Assembly: GCF_000213175.1 (NCBI RefSeq)
Contig: NW_009799179.1
Span: forward strand, 3,887,551-3,951,550
Length of the DNA: 64,000 bases
Source: Neurospora tetrasperma FGSC 2508
Lineage: Eukaryota > Ascomycota > Sordariomycetes > Sordariales > Sordariaceae
Reading direction: 5' to 3'
Each line of letters opens with the position of its first letter. The first letter of the stretch is position 1. The notes beneath the pieces are model-generated. The model made no database searches and was not told the origin of the DNA. It was given only the letters and a program-made list of their open reading frames with translations. This document shows, piece after piece, positions 51,344-61,998 of this stretch. Position numbers and translations under genes: made by a program.

Positions 51344-51948
51344 AGACGGCAAAACCACTGAAAGGGTTGATGAAGGCCAAAGGTGTGTCTGACTTTTGAT
51401 GGCCAGGTTCCTCGGAAAATGGAACGCCATCAGCGACGAGGTATGTGCATAAGCTTTGAATAGGCAAAGAGTCATGAAACAGCATAACAAGGGCCATGTG
51501 TTTGGGAGGGTGTTAAAGATACCATGACTGTGCAATGCATACAATAGAAGCGACATATTGCAAATGGAGGTCGTTGATGCGGCATCAAGCCAAATTTAAC
51601 CGTTGGATATCCTCTGATTGATCGTCGACTCCGTAGTAGTACAAAGGTTTGTTCTAGCGAGTTTGAGTAACCATCGCGGTGTAAGTAAATAATGAACTTG
51701 GTCTATGTCAGCAGACCAGATTGTTGCAGACAATAACTAGGTATACTTGAAGCTGTTGTTGGCTTCTCTAACCTTGATGAGCACAGATATTGTTAGTTGA
51801 TACAAGTGGGTCCCGACGTCTCGCCTACATTCACAAAAACGTTTCTCCACTTTTCGCCACAGTCTCATGAGGCCAAAATTGAGAGCTCACTTTCTTCGAC
51901 AGCGCAAACACCGCAACAGCTCAACACCTTAGTGGGGAGTTTGTCAAG
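51344..51948. other. Intergenic region between aminopeptidase and KEL3
   Basis: 3' flank of one gene and promoter of the next, both plus strand. Nothing else recognised. Confidence 0.5.
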
Positions 51949-54236
51949 ATGGCGAAGGATAAAAAGGGGAAAAGCGAGTCCAAAAAGGCCAAGCTGGCCG
52001 AAAAAAAGCAGAAGCAAGAGAAGAAGGCCGAAAAGAAGGCCAAGGTGAAATCCGCAAGGATCGAGGGCAGCGACGCCGAGGATGTCGATCTCGACGCAGT
52101 CCTCGAGGAGTACAAGAAGCAGCAGGAGCAGTTTCTCAAGGTCACGGAAAATGTTGTCGACGAACCTCCGCGCGCCCGCGCCGCTTCTACTTTGATGGCC
52201 AGCCCCTCCAACAGCAACCAGCTCCTCCTCTTCGGCGGCGAGTACTTCAACGGCGCCCTGGCTACCTTCTTCAACGACCTGATGGTCTACTACATTGACC
52301 GTGACGAATGGCGCTGCGTCACTTCGCCCAATGCTCCGCTCCCGCGGTCCGGCCACGCCTGGACCCGCGGTGGAAACGACAGCACCGGCGTCTACCTCTT
52401 CGGCGGCGAGTTCTCGTCCCCCAAGCAGGGGACGTTCTACCACTACAACGACTTTTGGCGCCTCGACCCGTCCACCCGTGAGTGGGCGCGCATCGAAACC
52501 AAGGGAAAGACGCCGCCGGCTCGGTCGGGTCACAGAATGACTTACTACAAGAACTACATTATTTTGTTTGGTGGCTTCCAGGACACGGCACATCAGACAA
52601 AGTACCTCCAGGACCTGTGGCTGTACGACACGCAAAACTTTGTCTGGCACTCCATCACCCCGCCGCCGGCGCAGCTGAAGCCCGACGCCCGGTCGAGCTT
52701 CACGTTCCTGCCGCATGACCAGGGCGCCGTGCTCTACGGTGGGTACTCGCGTGTGAAGGCGACGGTGGCGGCCGGTAAGCAGACGAAGCAAGGAGGAGGT
52801 GCTGGCGGCTCCAAGAACATTTTGAAGCCCATGATCCACCAGGACTGCTTTTTCTTGAGAATCACGCAGCCGCCCGCTGATGCGCCGCCCAACACGGCCC
52901 CCACGGTCAGGTGGGAAAAGCGCAAGAAGCCGGCCAACACGCCGAACCCCACACGGGCGGGCGCCACCATGGCGTACCACAAGGGCCGCGGTATCATGTT
53001 TGGTGGCGTGCATGATGTGGAGGAGAGCGAGGAGGGCATGGAGAGCGAGTTTTTCAACCAGCTGTTTGCGTGGAACATTGAGCGCAACCGATTCTTCCCT
53101 ATGGCATTGAAGAAGGCTAGGGCGCCGGGGAAAAAGAATGGTGCTGGAAATGGTGAGGGGAGAGAGAGGGTGGGAAGGAGGGACAGAGCGAGGCAGAACG
53201 AGGAAGAGTTGCTTAGACAGCTTGCGGCGCTGCAGGCGGGCGCGAAGGGCGTGGATGGTGCGGATGAGATGGAAATCGATGCCCTCTTGAAGAAGCAGAG
53301 GGGCGAAGAAGAGGAGGAGGAGAAGGATGAGAAGAGGAAGGTCAGGGATATGCCGGTGTCGATGGAGATGCCGCATCCGAGATTCAATGCGCAGCTGGCG
53401 GTGCAGGATGATGTGCTGTATATTTACGGCGGCACGTTTGAAAAGGGCGATCGCGAGTTCACGCTGGATGATATGTATGCGATCGATCTGGGCAAGATGG
53501 ATGGCTGCAAGGAGATCTTCAAGAGGGAGGGCGATGATTGGATTGTGAGTCGATCTTCACTTGGCTTCACCGAGGCTGGTTTACTGACAAAGCGGTGTAG
53601 GAATCCGAGGACGAAGATGACGATGAGGAAGACGACGAGGATGAGGACTCGGATGAAGAGGCGGATGATGAGGAGGATGCTATGGAGGTCGATGATAAGA
53701 AGGCCAAGTACACTCCCAGCGACAGGAAGAAGAAGAAGGCCAAGGCAGGCGAAGAGGCCCCCGTCGCTGAGACTGCCCCTATCGCTGCGGCTCCTGAAGA
53801 AGAGGAGGAGAGCGAGGAGACTAGGGTTGATGACGGCCTGCCACATCCTAGAGTACGTTACACATTCTTGTCCCTTGCTTTTTTTTTTTTTTTTTTTCTC
53901 CCTTTTTTATCTTTTTTTTACGAATTACCGCTAACACAGATACCACAGCCTTTCGAATCCCGCCGCGATTTCTTCCAGCGTACCTCGGCCGAGTGGCAGG
54001 AGATTCTCATGACCAACCTCCGCTGGAAGGGTATCCAGCCCGAGTCGCTTGCCGTTAAAGAGATTAAGACCAAGGCGTTCGAGCTTAGTGAGGAGAAGTG
54101 GTGGGATTGCAGAGAGGAGATCACCGCGCTCGAGGACGAGCAGGAAGCTGCGGGCATTGGTGAGGTTGTTTCCCTTGCGGACAAGGCGGGCGCTGGTGGC
54201 GGTGGTGGTAGCGGTGGTGCTGGGCGTAGGAGGTAA
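51949..54236 (+). CDS. KEL3: Kelch-repeat protein KEL3/KLHDC4
   Basis: Exons 51949-53544, 53601-53852, 53940-54236; 714 residues. The first 45 residues are a Lys/Ala/Glu coiled-coil-like stretch. A kelch beta-propeller follows, with blades marked by LLLFGGEYF, VYLFGGEFSS, IILFGGFQDT, AVLYGGYSR, IMFGGVHD and LYIYGGTFE. Blades 5 and 6 are separated by a charged insert (about residues 385-465). After a long acidic run (ESEDEDDDEEDD...) comes a conserved C-terminal domain (RRDFFQRTSAEWQEIL, DCREEITALEDEQ), as in yeast Kel3 (DUF4110). The function of the family is poorly known; the propeller suggests a protein-binding scaffold. Intron 2 carries an 18-T tract before its CTAAC branch site. Confidence 0.93.
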
Positions 54237-54871
54237 AATTACCTAACGTTGAAGAAGAAGAAGACGGAAAAGGGGGTTGGGTTTGCAGTGGAGATATATG
54301 CGATATACCCTGCCTTTACGACTGCTGTTTATCTACCATGTAGTAACAGTTTAGACACAAAGGAAAGCAAGACAAAATCAAAACTGGCGTTGGGCGATGG
54401 ATCTCATACTTATCCCATCATCATGTTGTTTTGGTCACTGTGGTGTTTATTGTGGGATAAAGGGAGCCGCCTGGCAGTGTACAAAAGGGGTAACATTTGG
54501 GCGCTGTAAGTCGCTGTTGAGCGAGCATGTGACTGGGCGTTTGCCCCTCAGCGCGACCCCTGCTGTTTCTCGTCAACCAGACGCGGTGGCGTACGACGGA
54601 CGGAAGGGGAAGCTCTCTTCACAAGGTTTTCAACTGCAATTTTCCGCACCAGGGGCGAATGGTCGATTGAAACCTTTCGTGACTGTCAAGCCGTCAAACT
54701 GTCACTAAGATTGCGTCTTCAGAAGGACAATACATTCTACCACCACGAACTTGATCTCTCCACGCGCATTCCCCTTGCGGTACAGTTATTGAGAACCTTG
54801 ACGACTGCACAACCACCCCAAGCGAATCTATCACAAAACCAGCCCTTGAGCTCCCCGCGAGAACTCCCACC
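54237..54871. other. Intergenic region between KEL3 and WSS1
   Basis: 3' flank of KEL3 and promoter of WSS1. No gene or repeat recognised. Confidence 0.5.
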
Positions 54872-56473
54872 ATGCCCCTCGGCATTCAGCGTCTCAACGC
54901 CAAAAAGTCGCATCCCAATGACCGAATTATATTCATCAAGCCCCTCAAAGGGCCGGACGAAGCCATAGCGCAAGACTTCCTGGAGAGGATAGCAGCGCAA
55001 TGCCGTGCGTCTCTCCTTGCCTTCTCTTTCCCGAAGCTTCTGATTTCCTGCCAATGGCCCTCTAACATACTAATACCCCCCTCGTCAGTCCCCATAATGA
55101 AAGCCAACCATCTCTCCATCACCTCCCTTGAAGAGTATGAACCCAACCGCGAGTTCGTCGGCCGCAACTTCAACGCCGGCGAAGTTATCCAGCTCGTCCT
55201 TAAATCCCTTTCGGGCCACTGGCTGCCCTTCAACTACGTGCAAATGGTCATGATGCACGAGCTCGCTCACTGCAAGCAGATGAATCATTCGCGCGCCTTC
55301 TGGGCCGTGCGCAACAACTACGCCGACGAGATGCGCCTGCTTTGGGGTAGGGGCTACACGGGTGAAGGACTGTGGGGCAGGGGAGCGCTGCTTTCCACGG
55401 GCGAGTGGGAGAGGAATACGGTGCAACCTGGTGAAGGCCTACCGGAGCACTTGTGTGGTGGAACGTATAGGAGTCGGGGGAGGAAGAGGAAGGCCAAGGC
55501 TCCTAAACCGAAGTTGAGTTACAAGGAGCAGAAGGAACGGAGGATACTGAAGAAGTTTGGCGCGAATGGGGTCAAATTGGGGGAGGATGAGAAGGTCAAG
55601 AAGGAGTTGGAGGGTGGGAAGAAAGTGGTGGCAAAGCCGAGGGTGGCGGGCAGTGCGAGGGGCAGGGAGTTGAGGGCTGCGGCAGCATTGGCGAGGTTTG
55701 AGGGGCTCAAGAAGGAGAAGGAGGAAGAGGAGAAGGTGAAGCAGGAGGAGATTGATGAGGATGAGACGGGCAGTGGAACGGAGAGTGATGAGTATGAAGA
55801 TGAAGATGATCAGGATGGTGTGGTTGCTGTGGATATTAACGGGAAGAAGTTGCTAGATGGCAAGGGTAGGGGAATGATCAAGGTCTGTGAGGATGAGAAT
55901 CCCGAGGATCAGGATGCGCAGCAGGAGTTGAGGGAGTTGATGGATTTCAATGACGGCGCAAGGAATTCAACACCTAAGCTGTCTGCTGTTAAGGTCGAAC
56001 CATCATCGACGCATACCGGGATACCAGAGAATGTCATCCAAGCTCCGGTTTCATCCCACAAGAACAGAAAAGAGAATTTGGGGGAAGATGCAAGCCAGAA
56101 GGTCTCACAGATCCGATCCACCGTTCAAAGTATGAACAAGAACCACCATGCCTCCACGACAACAGAGAAACCCCCAGGGGTAAAAACCGACCCAACTCGC
56201 CCACCACAAAAGAAGGAAAACATATCCCCCTCATCAATCCCAAAGTCTACCTCCGAAGCCGAACCATCTTCGAGAACCTGTCCGATATGCTCATTCGCCA
56301 ACGAGCCCACTTGCATTACCTGCACAATATGCGCCAACGTCCTTGACCCAAAGAACGTGGTTGGGTCCTGGGTATGTACCAGTCAGACATGTCAGGGGAG
56401 CCAGTATCGAAATGCTGGGGACTGTGGTATTTGTGGTGTGTGTGGCGAGCGGAAGCAAAGAGGAACAGGATGA
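54872..56473 (+). CDS. WSS1: WLM-domain metalloprotease WSS1 (DNA-protein crosslink repair)
   Basis: Exons 54872-55004 and 55089-56473; 505 residues. The 84-base intron is a multiple of three. The WLM (Wss1-like) domain fills residues 1-200 and contains the zinc protease site HELAHCKQMNH (His101, Glu102, His105, third His111). A Lys-rich linker follows, then an acidic stretch leading to DGVVAVDI, which fits a SUMO-interacting motif (hydrophobic core next to acids). The C-terminus has two RanBP2-type zinc fingers: CPIC-x3-N-x6-CTIC, and a second variant ending GICGVCGE. WSS1/SPRTN proteases digest proteins crosslinked to DNA and act with Cdc48 on SUMO-modified targets in the nucleus. The 286-base gap after it separates it from the convergent secreted-protein gene. 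Confidence 0.93.
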   Translation: MPLGIQRLNAKKSHPNDRIIFIKPLKGPDEAIAQDFLERIAAQCRASLLAFSFPKLLISCQWPSNILIPPSSVPIMKANHLSITSLEEYEPNREFVGRNFNAGEVIQLVLKSLSGHWLPFNYVQMVMMHELAHCKQMNHSRAFWAVRNNYADEMRLLWGRGYTGEGLWGRGALLSTGEWERNTVQPGEGLPEHLCGGTYRSRGRKRKAKAPKPKLSYKEQKERRILKKFGANGVKLGEDEKVKKELEGGKKVVAKPRVAGSARGRELRAAAALARFEGLKKEKEEEEKVKQEEIDEDETGSGTESDEYEDEDDQDGVVAVDINGKKLLDGKGRGMIKVCEDENPEDQDAQQELRELMDFNDGARNSTPKLSAVKVEPSSTHTGIPENVIQAPVSSHKNRKENLGEDASQKVSQIRSTVQSMNKNHHASTTTEKPPGVKTDPTRPPQKKENISPSSIPKSTSEAEPSSRTCPICSFANEPTCITCTICANVLDPKNVVGSWVCTSQTCQGSQYRNAGDCGICGVCGERKQRGTG

Positions 56474-56759
56474 AGGACCAGTTCCAAGTTGAAGTGAATT
56501 TCATGGCCACTATATCACAACTCTCCCTGCCGAGGTTTATCACTTACTAGATTTTGCACTGCTGAAACGGGCATTATCTTTCATCCCAGCGTATGTGGTA
56601 TAAACTTTGTATTTCGCAAGGTGTGTATCAACTTCTCTTCCCAATCAACAGAACCTAAGTCATGTACATAATAATGCCTTTAATCATCAAGCCAATCCAG
56701 CTCCTAACCTTGTCTACCAACAACAACAACATAAGAATCAGTTCTTTGCAGGTGGAAAC

Positions 56760-57839
56760 CTAAGCAGCAGCAGCAGCAATACTCGTCAGCGCCTCATGAT
56801 ACTTTCCGTGGATTCTACTCCCCCTTCCCGCCTTACTCTTCTTTTCTTTTGTTTCCTTCTCTCTCCTCTTGTTATTCTCATCATCCATCCCCGTATGTTC
56901 CGTGGCCGTATTCATCTCCCTTTTTTCCACCTCCCGACGTTTCTCAATCCTACTACTCACCCGCCTGTTCATAAAACTCCCAGTAGGCGGCGCCTCATTC
57001 CCAATATTCTCACTCCCCCCACTTTCATTCTCCCCCTCCCATTCACGAGATCTTCTTCTTCTCTCCCATGATGGAGCTTCTCGTGGCCGTGGAGAAGCAC
57101 CACCTATGTTCATGGCAGCAAGATACGACCCTGCCCCTGGCCGCCCTGGAGCAGGGGGGCCGAGTCGCTGTATGCTCGTGCTGTTGATGGTGAGAGTTGG
57201 TTCGATAGTGATGGTTTTGAGGAGATTAACACCACTACTGCCGCCGCCGAGCCCAGTGCTGCTGAAAAGGTCAAAGTTGTTGAGGTTGAGGTCATCATCG
57301 GCTGTTTCACTGAGTGTGCGTTTGATTCGCGGGACGTTGTTGTTGGGATCAAAGTCAAAGTCAAAGTCGGAGTAGTCGACGACGCCCCGACCGCCGCTGG
57401 AGGAAGAGTGGCGGTACGAGTGGGCAAAGAGGTGTTTTAAAGGTCGAGGGTAGCGGCCTGGTCTGCTGGTGCTCCTGGGTTGTGGTTTTGGTGGTGGTCC
57501 CGCACTGGAACTCCCTCTTTTGGGCTGGCTCAGCTTCCCCCCGGGGGTGGTAGCATCCCATAACGCATTCCCGCTCTTCCGGAGATGACTTGGCAGAGGG
57601 GCAGGAAGGGACAGGAGAAGGGGGGAGGGAAAGTCCTTGTTGCTGTTAGGGTTACTATGTCGTGTAGCCATGCGGCCGTTGTCAATCCTTTCGTAGTGGA
57701 TTTGTGGGAGGGTCAGGGGTATGACGGGTTTGGGGAAAAGTTTGTCGTGCGACAGAGGGGCGGCGAGTCGAAGAGGAACTTGTAGGGAGAAGAGGAACGT
57801 GAAGACGAGAGCTGTGGGGATATTGGGTGGGAGTTTCAT
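56760..57839 (-). CDS. Predicted secreted, cysteine-free protein with Kex2-type sites
   Basis: 359 residues, single exon. The start is placed at the ATG (57839) whose product begins MKLPPNIPTALVFTFLFSLQ, a clear signal peptide. The frame extends 46 codons further upstream, but that start would bury the signal. The mature part has no Cys, is rich in Ser/Arg/Asn, contains an NSTS glycosylation site, an alternating DFDFDFD stretch, and Lys-Arg pairs (RIKR|TLSE, EKR..EKR|EMNTA) suitable for Kex2 cleavage. It ends in a run of Ala from a GCT repeat. No family recognised. A processed secreted peptide precursor or cell-wall-associated protein are both possible. Confidence 0.65.
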   Translation of the reverse strand: MKLPPNIPTALVFTFLFSLQVPLRLAAPLSHDKLFPKPVIPLTLPQIHYERIDNGRMATRHSNPNSNKDFPSPLLLSLPAPLPSHLRKSGNALWDATTPGGKLSQPKRGSSSAGPPPKPQPRSTSRPGRYPRPLKHLFAHSYRHSSSSGGRGVVDYSDFDFDFDPNNNVPRIKRTLSETADDDLNLNNFDLFSSTGLGGGSSGVNLLKTITIEPTLTINSTSIQRLGPPAPGRPGAGSYLAAMNIGGASPRPREAPSWERRRRSREWEGENESGGSENIGNEAPPTGSFMNRRVSSRIEKRREVEKREMNTATEHTGMDDENNKRREKETKEKKSKAGRGSRIHGKYHEALTSIAAAAA

Positions 57840-58766
57840 GTTGGCTGGTCCTTGTTGTTGAAGACAGGCACTGTTATGAGTCTGGCTGATGACAGTATGA
57901 TGCTGGAAGAGGTGGAATGAAGGAGAGATGATGGGACATGATGGTTGATATACCGGATATTTGTGTAGATCATTCAAGTTTCAAGCTCTTTGATTAGGTC
58001 GGTGCAGTCGGATAAGAAAAACATTGATATCGACATTGACAACCTGGACGGGAAGGAAATCATCTTGAACCAAATAGGGATACTGTTCGACTGTCGTGCC
58101 GCTACGTTGCAGAAGTGTTGAATCTGAGTTACACAAAGTCTTTGCGTACGATGCGAATCGACATGGCGTTTCCCCTGTCGCGTATGATGTTCAATGCACA
58201 TATGCGGCTCAGTACTTAGTTTAGAGTTTAGAGTCTCGATTGAGTTGATGTATATTGAGCTGACCTCTCCCAACCTACCAAAGTGCAATCATCATCTCAC
58301 ATCCCTTTCAACAGCCACACTTCACTCGGAAATAATTACATACCTTTGGCTTGACCCCAGCCCAATACACTGTTCAAGCATAGGGAATCCCCATTACGGC
58401 TGTGATGTGTCTAACTTGGTTCTGCAACAATGAAAGACCGGGATGCGGATGATGACTGTGGGGATTAAATATCATCTTAGCAGTCACAATCCAAAGCAGA
58501 GCTGGCCATCTGCCCGAAGGCCACTGAATTGGATTCATGGATATATCTAACCATATTCTAATCATGCAATCGCTCTCTACAATAACTCCAGTTTCCCAGC
58601 TGTTAACATGAAGATGGATCGGATAAGATATTGTAGAACATGTAACCAGGGAGATATGCCATGCGATTGTCAAGCCAGCTGCATGCTCTCTCTCCCGAAA
58701 TAAGCTTGAAAGGTTTGACAGGTATAAACCGCGTGTTCTACCAACCCGCCAAAGCCAATACACCCA
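57840..58766. other. Intergenic region
   Basis: Promoter of the secreted-protein gene and 3' flank of the next. No additional gene or repeat recognised. Confidence 0.45.
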
Positions 58767-61700
58767 TCAGGGGTTCGTTGAACCGGTGCAGGCCACTAAG
58801 AAAGCCTGCCTGGCCGTCCTCATCCATTTACACATGCATTTTCTGAACCCTCTGGACTGTGGCCTGGTACTGTCACTTGACTCTCCTTCAGTTACTGGCA
58901 AGGCGGTACTCGTCGAAGTATTTTTCTGTCTGATGTAACTAGGTGTGATTGGTGAAGCCGGGAAGATGTGATCACAAGCTTCTACATTGCGGTTTCTTGA
59001 CGTGAGTGGCTCCATCGATCGTGATCTGGGTTGAACAAGCCGTTCGCGGATACGAGATAAGGTTTTCTTGGGTGGACGCGGATGACGGTCGCTGACAGAA
59101 AATGAACTCCGTAATCCGCAAGGTGATGGTAGACGAATAGCCTTGACCGACCGGGATTCTGCCACATGATTCCTTGCGGCTTGTTGCGCATGCAATCTTG
59201 ACGACGTTGTTACAGGAGTTGAAGCTGCAGTTGCGACGATAAAGGCTTTCTCTTCTGTACACGTCCCACAGCCTACTCCGTGTCTGTCAGAAACACTGAC
59301 GGTATTCAAGATAGTTGAGCCGCATCCCTTTTGGAAAGAGAAAGCCGAAAGTTTTGGTGGGGATGTCAGCTCCAGTGTTGCGGTCTCTAGGGAGATAGGT
59401 TTCTGAAGTTTCTTCAACTTCTCTTGTGCTCTAATCATGGCAGCTCTGGAAGCTTTCAGCTTCAGGCTGTTGCTAATTGAGTCTCGTAAGAAATCGTCTT
59501 CGTCGAGAACTATCACATCTTTAGGATCGGCTAAGCTCGTCATTGTCGCCTTGACGTCAAAATTAGATGTCTGTGTATCCTCTTGAGGTCTGTCGAAGGT
59601 CATGTCTGGGCGGGCAGATGGCGAGGAACGTATTGGGACTTCCCGTGTGCAAGATGACGTGCTGTAACAGCAAGGCTCACTTTTAGCTGGACTGGACGGC
59701 AGATCTGGCAATGCTTTCATGAGCTTTGGGACACTGTTCTGTAGCCGGAGCCTCTTGGCCGGCGAGACTGGTACAGGCTGCAGTATAACGGGCTCTGACC
59801 GACTGGTGGCGCAAGTAGTGTCTGTGGAGGATGGTGTCGAGAATTCACTAGTCCTGATCCTGGGCAGAGCAACTGTTCTTCTATGTTCAAAGGGTTTAGG
59901 ACTCTTGGTCCTCAGGCACCCCTCAAAACCAAGAGCTTGGTCTTGTCCGTCCTGGTTCTCCGTAGAGTCTGGTTTCAACTGAATTGCCGATATCCGATTT
60001 CCAGCCTCTACAGGCGACTTCAGGAAGTCCATTGTTACGTTCGATTTTGGCAGATGATTATCTTCAGAAGCCGAATTTGCAGCAACGTCGAGATAATCTA
60101 CAAGAGATGCAAGATCAGATAGGCCCGGCTCTATCGAGAAGAACTTGCTCCGTCGCAGATAACCGTTGAATGTTGACGGAACTCGCTCTCCTGCGTTCAA
60201 GCGAAACGATTGACGCTTGTCAAGGGGTTCCGAATTCGACCTGTATAGGGAGGTTCTCGCTGACAAAGGATCTTCTAGTTGAGGCACATGGATCGCATTG
60301 TTGCCAAAGCTCGACCTCGAGTTGTCGTCGTCGCCTTCTTCGGGGCCGTCGCTCTCATCATGCACTGTTATCCGCCTGGCATCAGAGTTCGATTGTTCAT
60401 CTGGATTCTCCGCTGTCGCAACTGCCAGATCGTCCGATTTTTCTGGAATACTAGCGTCACTGTGGTGGCAGCTCTTTCTCTTTTCGGTACTGGGCATAGT
60501 TGCAGCCTGCAGTGACGGTACATTGGTGGCTCCGTTGACATCTTTCCTTCCTACCATGGAACCACGAGGTGGTTCGTCATCAGGGTAGTCGAATGATCCT
60601 TCTTCGCCTTCATGTTCCTCAATCGAGTCATGGGCGATGTTTGACTCGTGGGTCTTTATGGTATTTGTTGCGCCAGAGTAAGTTTGCGGACCCTCGCAGA
60701 CGTCATCCCGGGAAGGATAGCGGTTCATGTTCAGGAAGGGACCAGCACTGCCATCGTTTAGTATCCTCGCTCTATACATGTCGGGTACTCGAGTTGGGAC
60801 AGGCGCCAAAGGTCCAGTCCATGCGGGATTGCCATCAGGGAAAGTATCAAAGTCCTCCGAGTAATCGTAGTAGAATGTTCTGTTGGGCAGTCGATGAGAT
60901 CCGTATTTCAAGTCGGATGAAATTCCTGACGACGAGCGGTACATGTCGACGATGGAAGTCAAACTTGGAGTCCTCGTACCATGATCTGATGACTCCATTT
61001 CAAGCTGTCTGCGAAGGCCCGGACTCCAAGCAGAGGAGCCACTTGAGTTCGTTCTCGCATAGGGTCTCGAACCCGGCCTCGAATTGTGGCTTGAGAGGGA
61101 TGAAACGGATCCATATGGATGGAGTCGGGACATCGCGGGTCCTGATCTGCGGCCATATTGAGCGTACGTGGGCACATACGATCCATGGATGGTTCGCTGA
61201 AGATATTAGTAGAGGTACATTTGATATAGGAGGAAGGTAGCATACCTGGGAAGCACGGTCGATCTCGACCATTCTACTATAGTCCACAGCGCCACTCTCT
61301 GTCACGGCGGGAGAGGAAGGTCGAACTCCCGGGCGCTTAAGTCTGGTTGGGTAGGGGAAGGGGGAGCGAGGTCTCTGTAGAGCCGGACCGCTGGCTTGGC
61401 TGTGCATGGTCCCAGTAGACGATTTGTTGGGTAGCGCTCGAGAACTGCAGCTCGTCATGGAAAACGACCGCTGGTCATCGCGATATTTGGGCGAGAATGG
61501 GCTATGTGTAGATCGTTGACTGTCAGAGGCATACATTGAGATGATCTCTGAAGCAGTATCTCGGTACGATGGAAGACATCTTCGATCGTCTCTAAGGCTG
61601 CTGTGGGTATCAAAGCTGTCGCCGGTCGAAGGTCTGGTTGGACCAATGTTGCTCACGGGCGTACTGGCTCGCATTGGCACTGTCAAGCGAGGCATGGAAG

Positions 61701-61998
61701 CAGACTTTGCCTGTCCATGGCGGCGGGGGGTAGGCGGAGATGGGATATTGAGAGCGGATATTGACCTGACTGGCCTGATAGAGAACAAGCCAATATCTCC
61801 AGTCTCCGTTGTTGTCCTCAACATACTCTCAAGCGGTCCTGGTGATGGCAAGATACGCGCGTGTCCGTTAGGACTTCGTAGAGGCCGCGAGAAGGCGTGA
61901 GATAAAGGGATGCCAGGATTTCTGCCAGCGTCCGCGGCATACTGGCGGCCGAGAGTGCCATGGCTGGCAGCACGTCTCGCCATCCGCACCTGGTCCAT
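58767..61998 (-). CDS. Large disordered protein of unknown function
   Basis: Exons 61998-61246 and 61196-58767; 1060 residues. The 50-base intron (GTATGC to TTCAG) joins DRASQ to RTIHGSYVPTYAQYGRR in frame. The start is set at the ATG giving MDQVRMARRAASHGTLG; the open frame runs upstream with an unlikely composition. Almost the whole protein is Ser/Pro/Arg-rich and predicted disordered by eye, with scattered short conserved-looking blocks: FSIRPVRSISALNIPSPPTPRR near the N-terminus (quoted in part), FYYDYSEDFDTFPDGNPAWTG in the middle (quoted in part), and KLKASRAAMIRAQEKLKKLQ, a probable coiled coil, near residue 850. Many SP/TP sites suggest kinase regulation. No enzymatic domain recognised. 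Confidence 0.8.

Noticed and set aside
51865-53376. 503-residue antisense frame over KEL3
   Set aside because: Shadow of the GC-rich kelch coding region; composition is Leu/Arg-rich without motifs.
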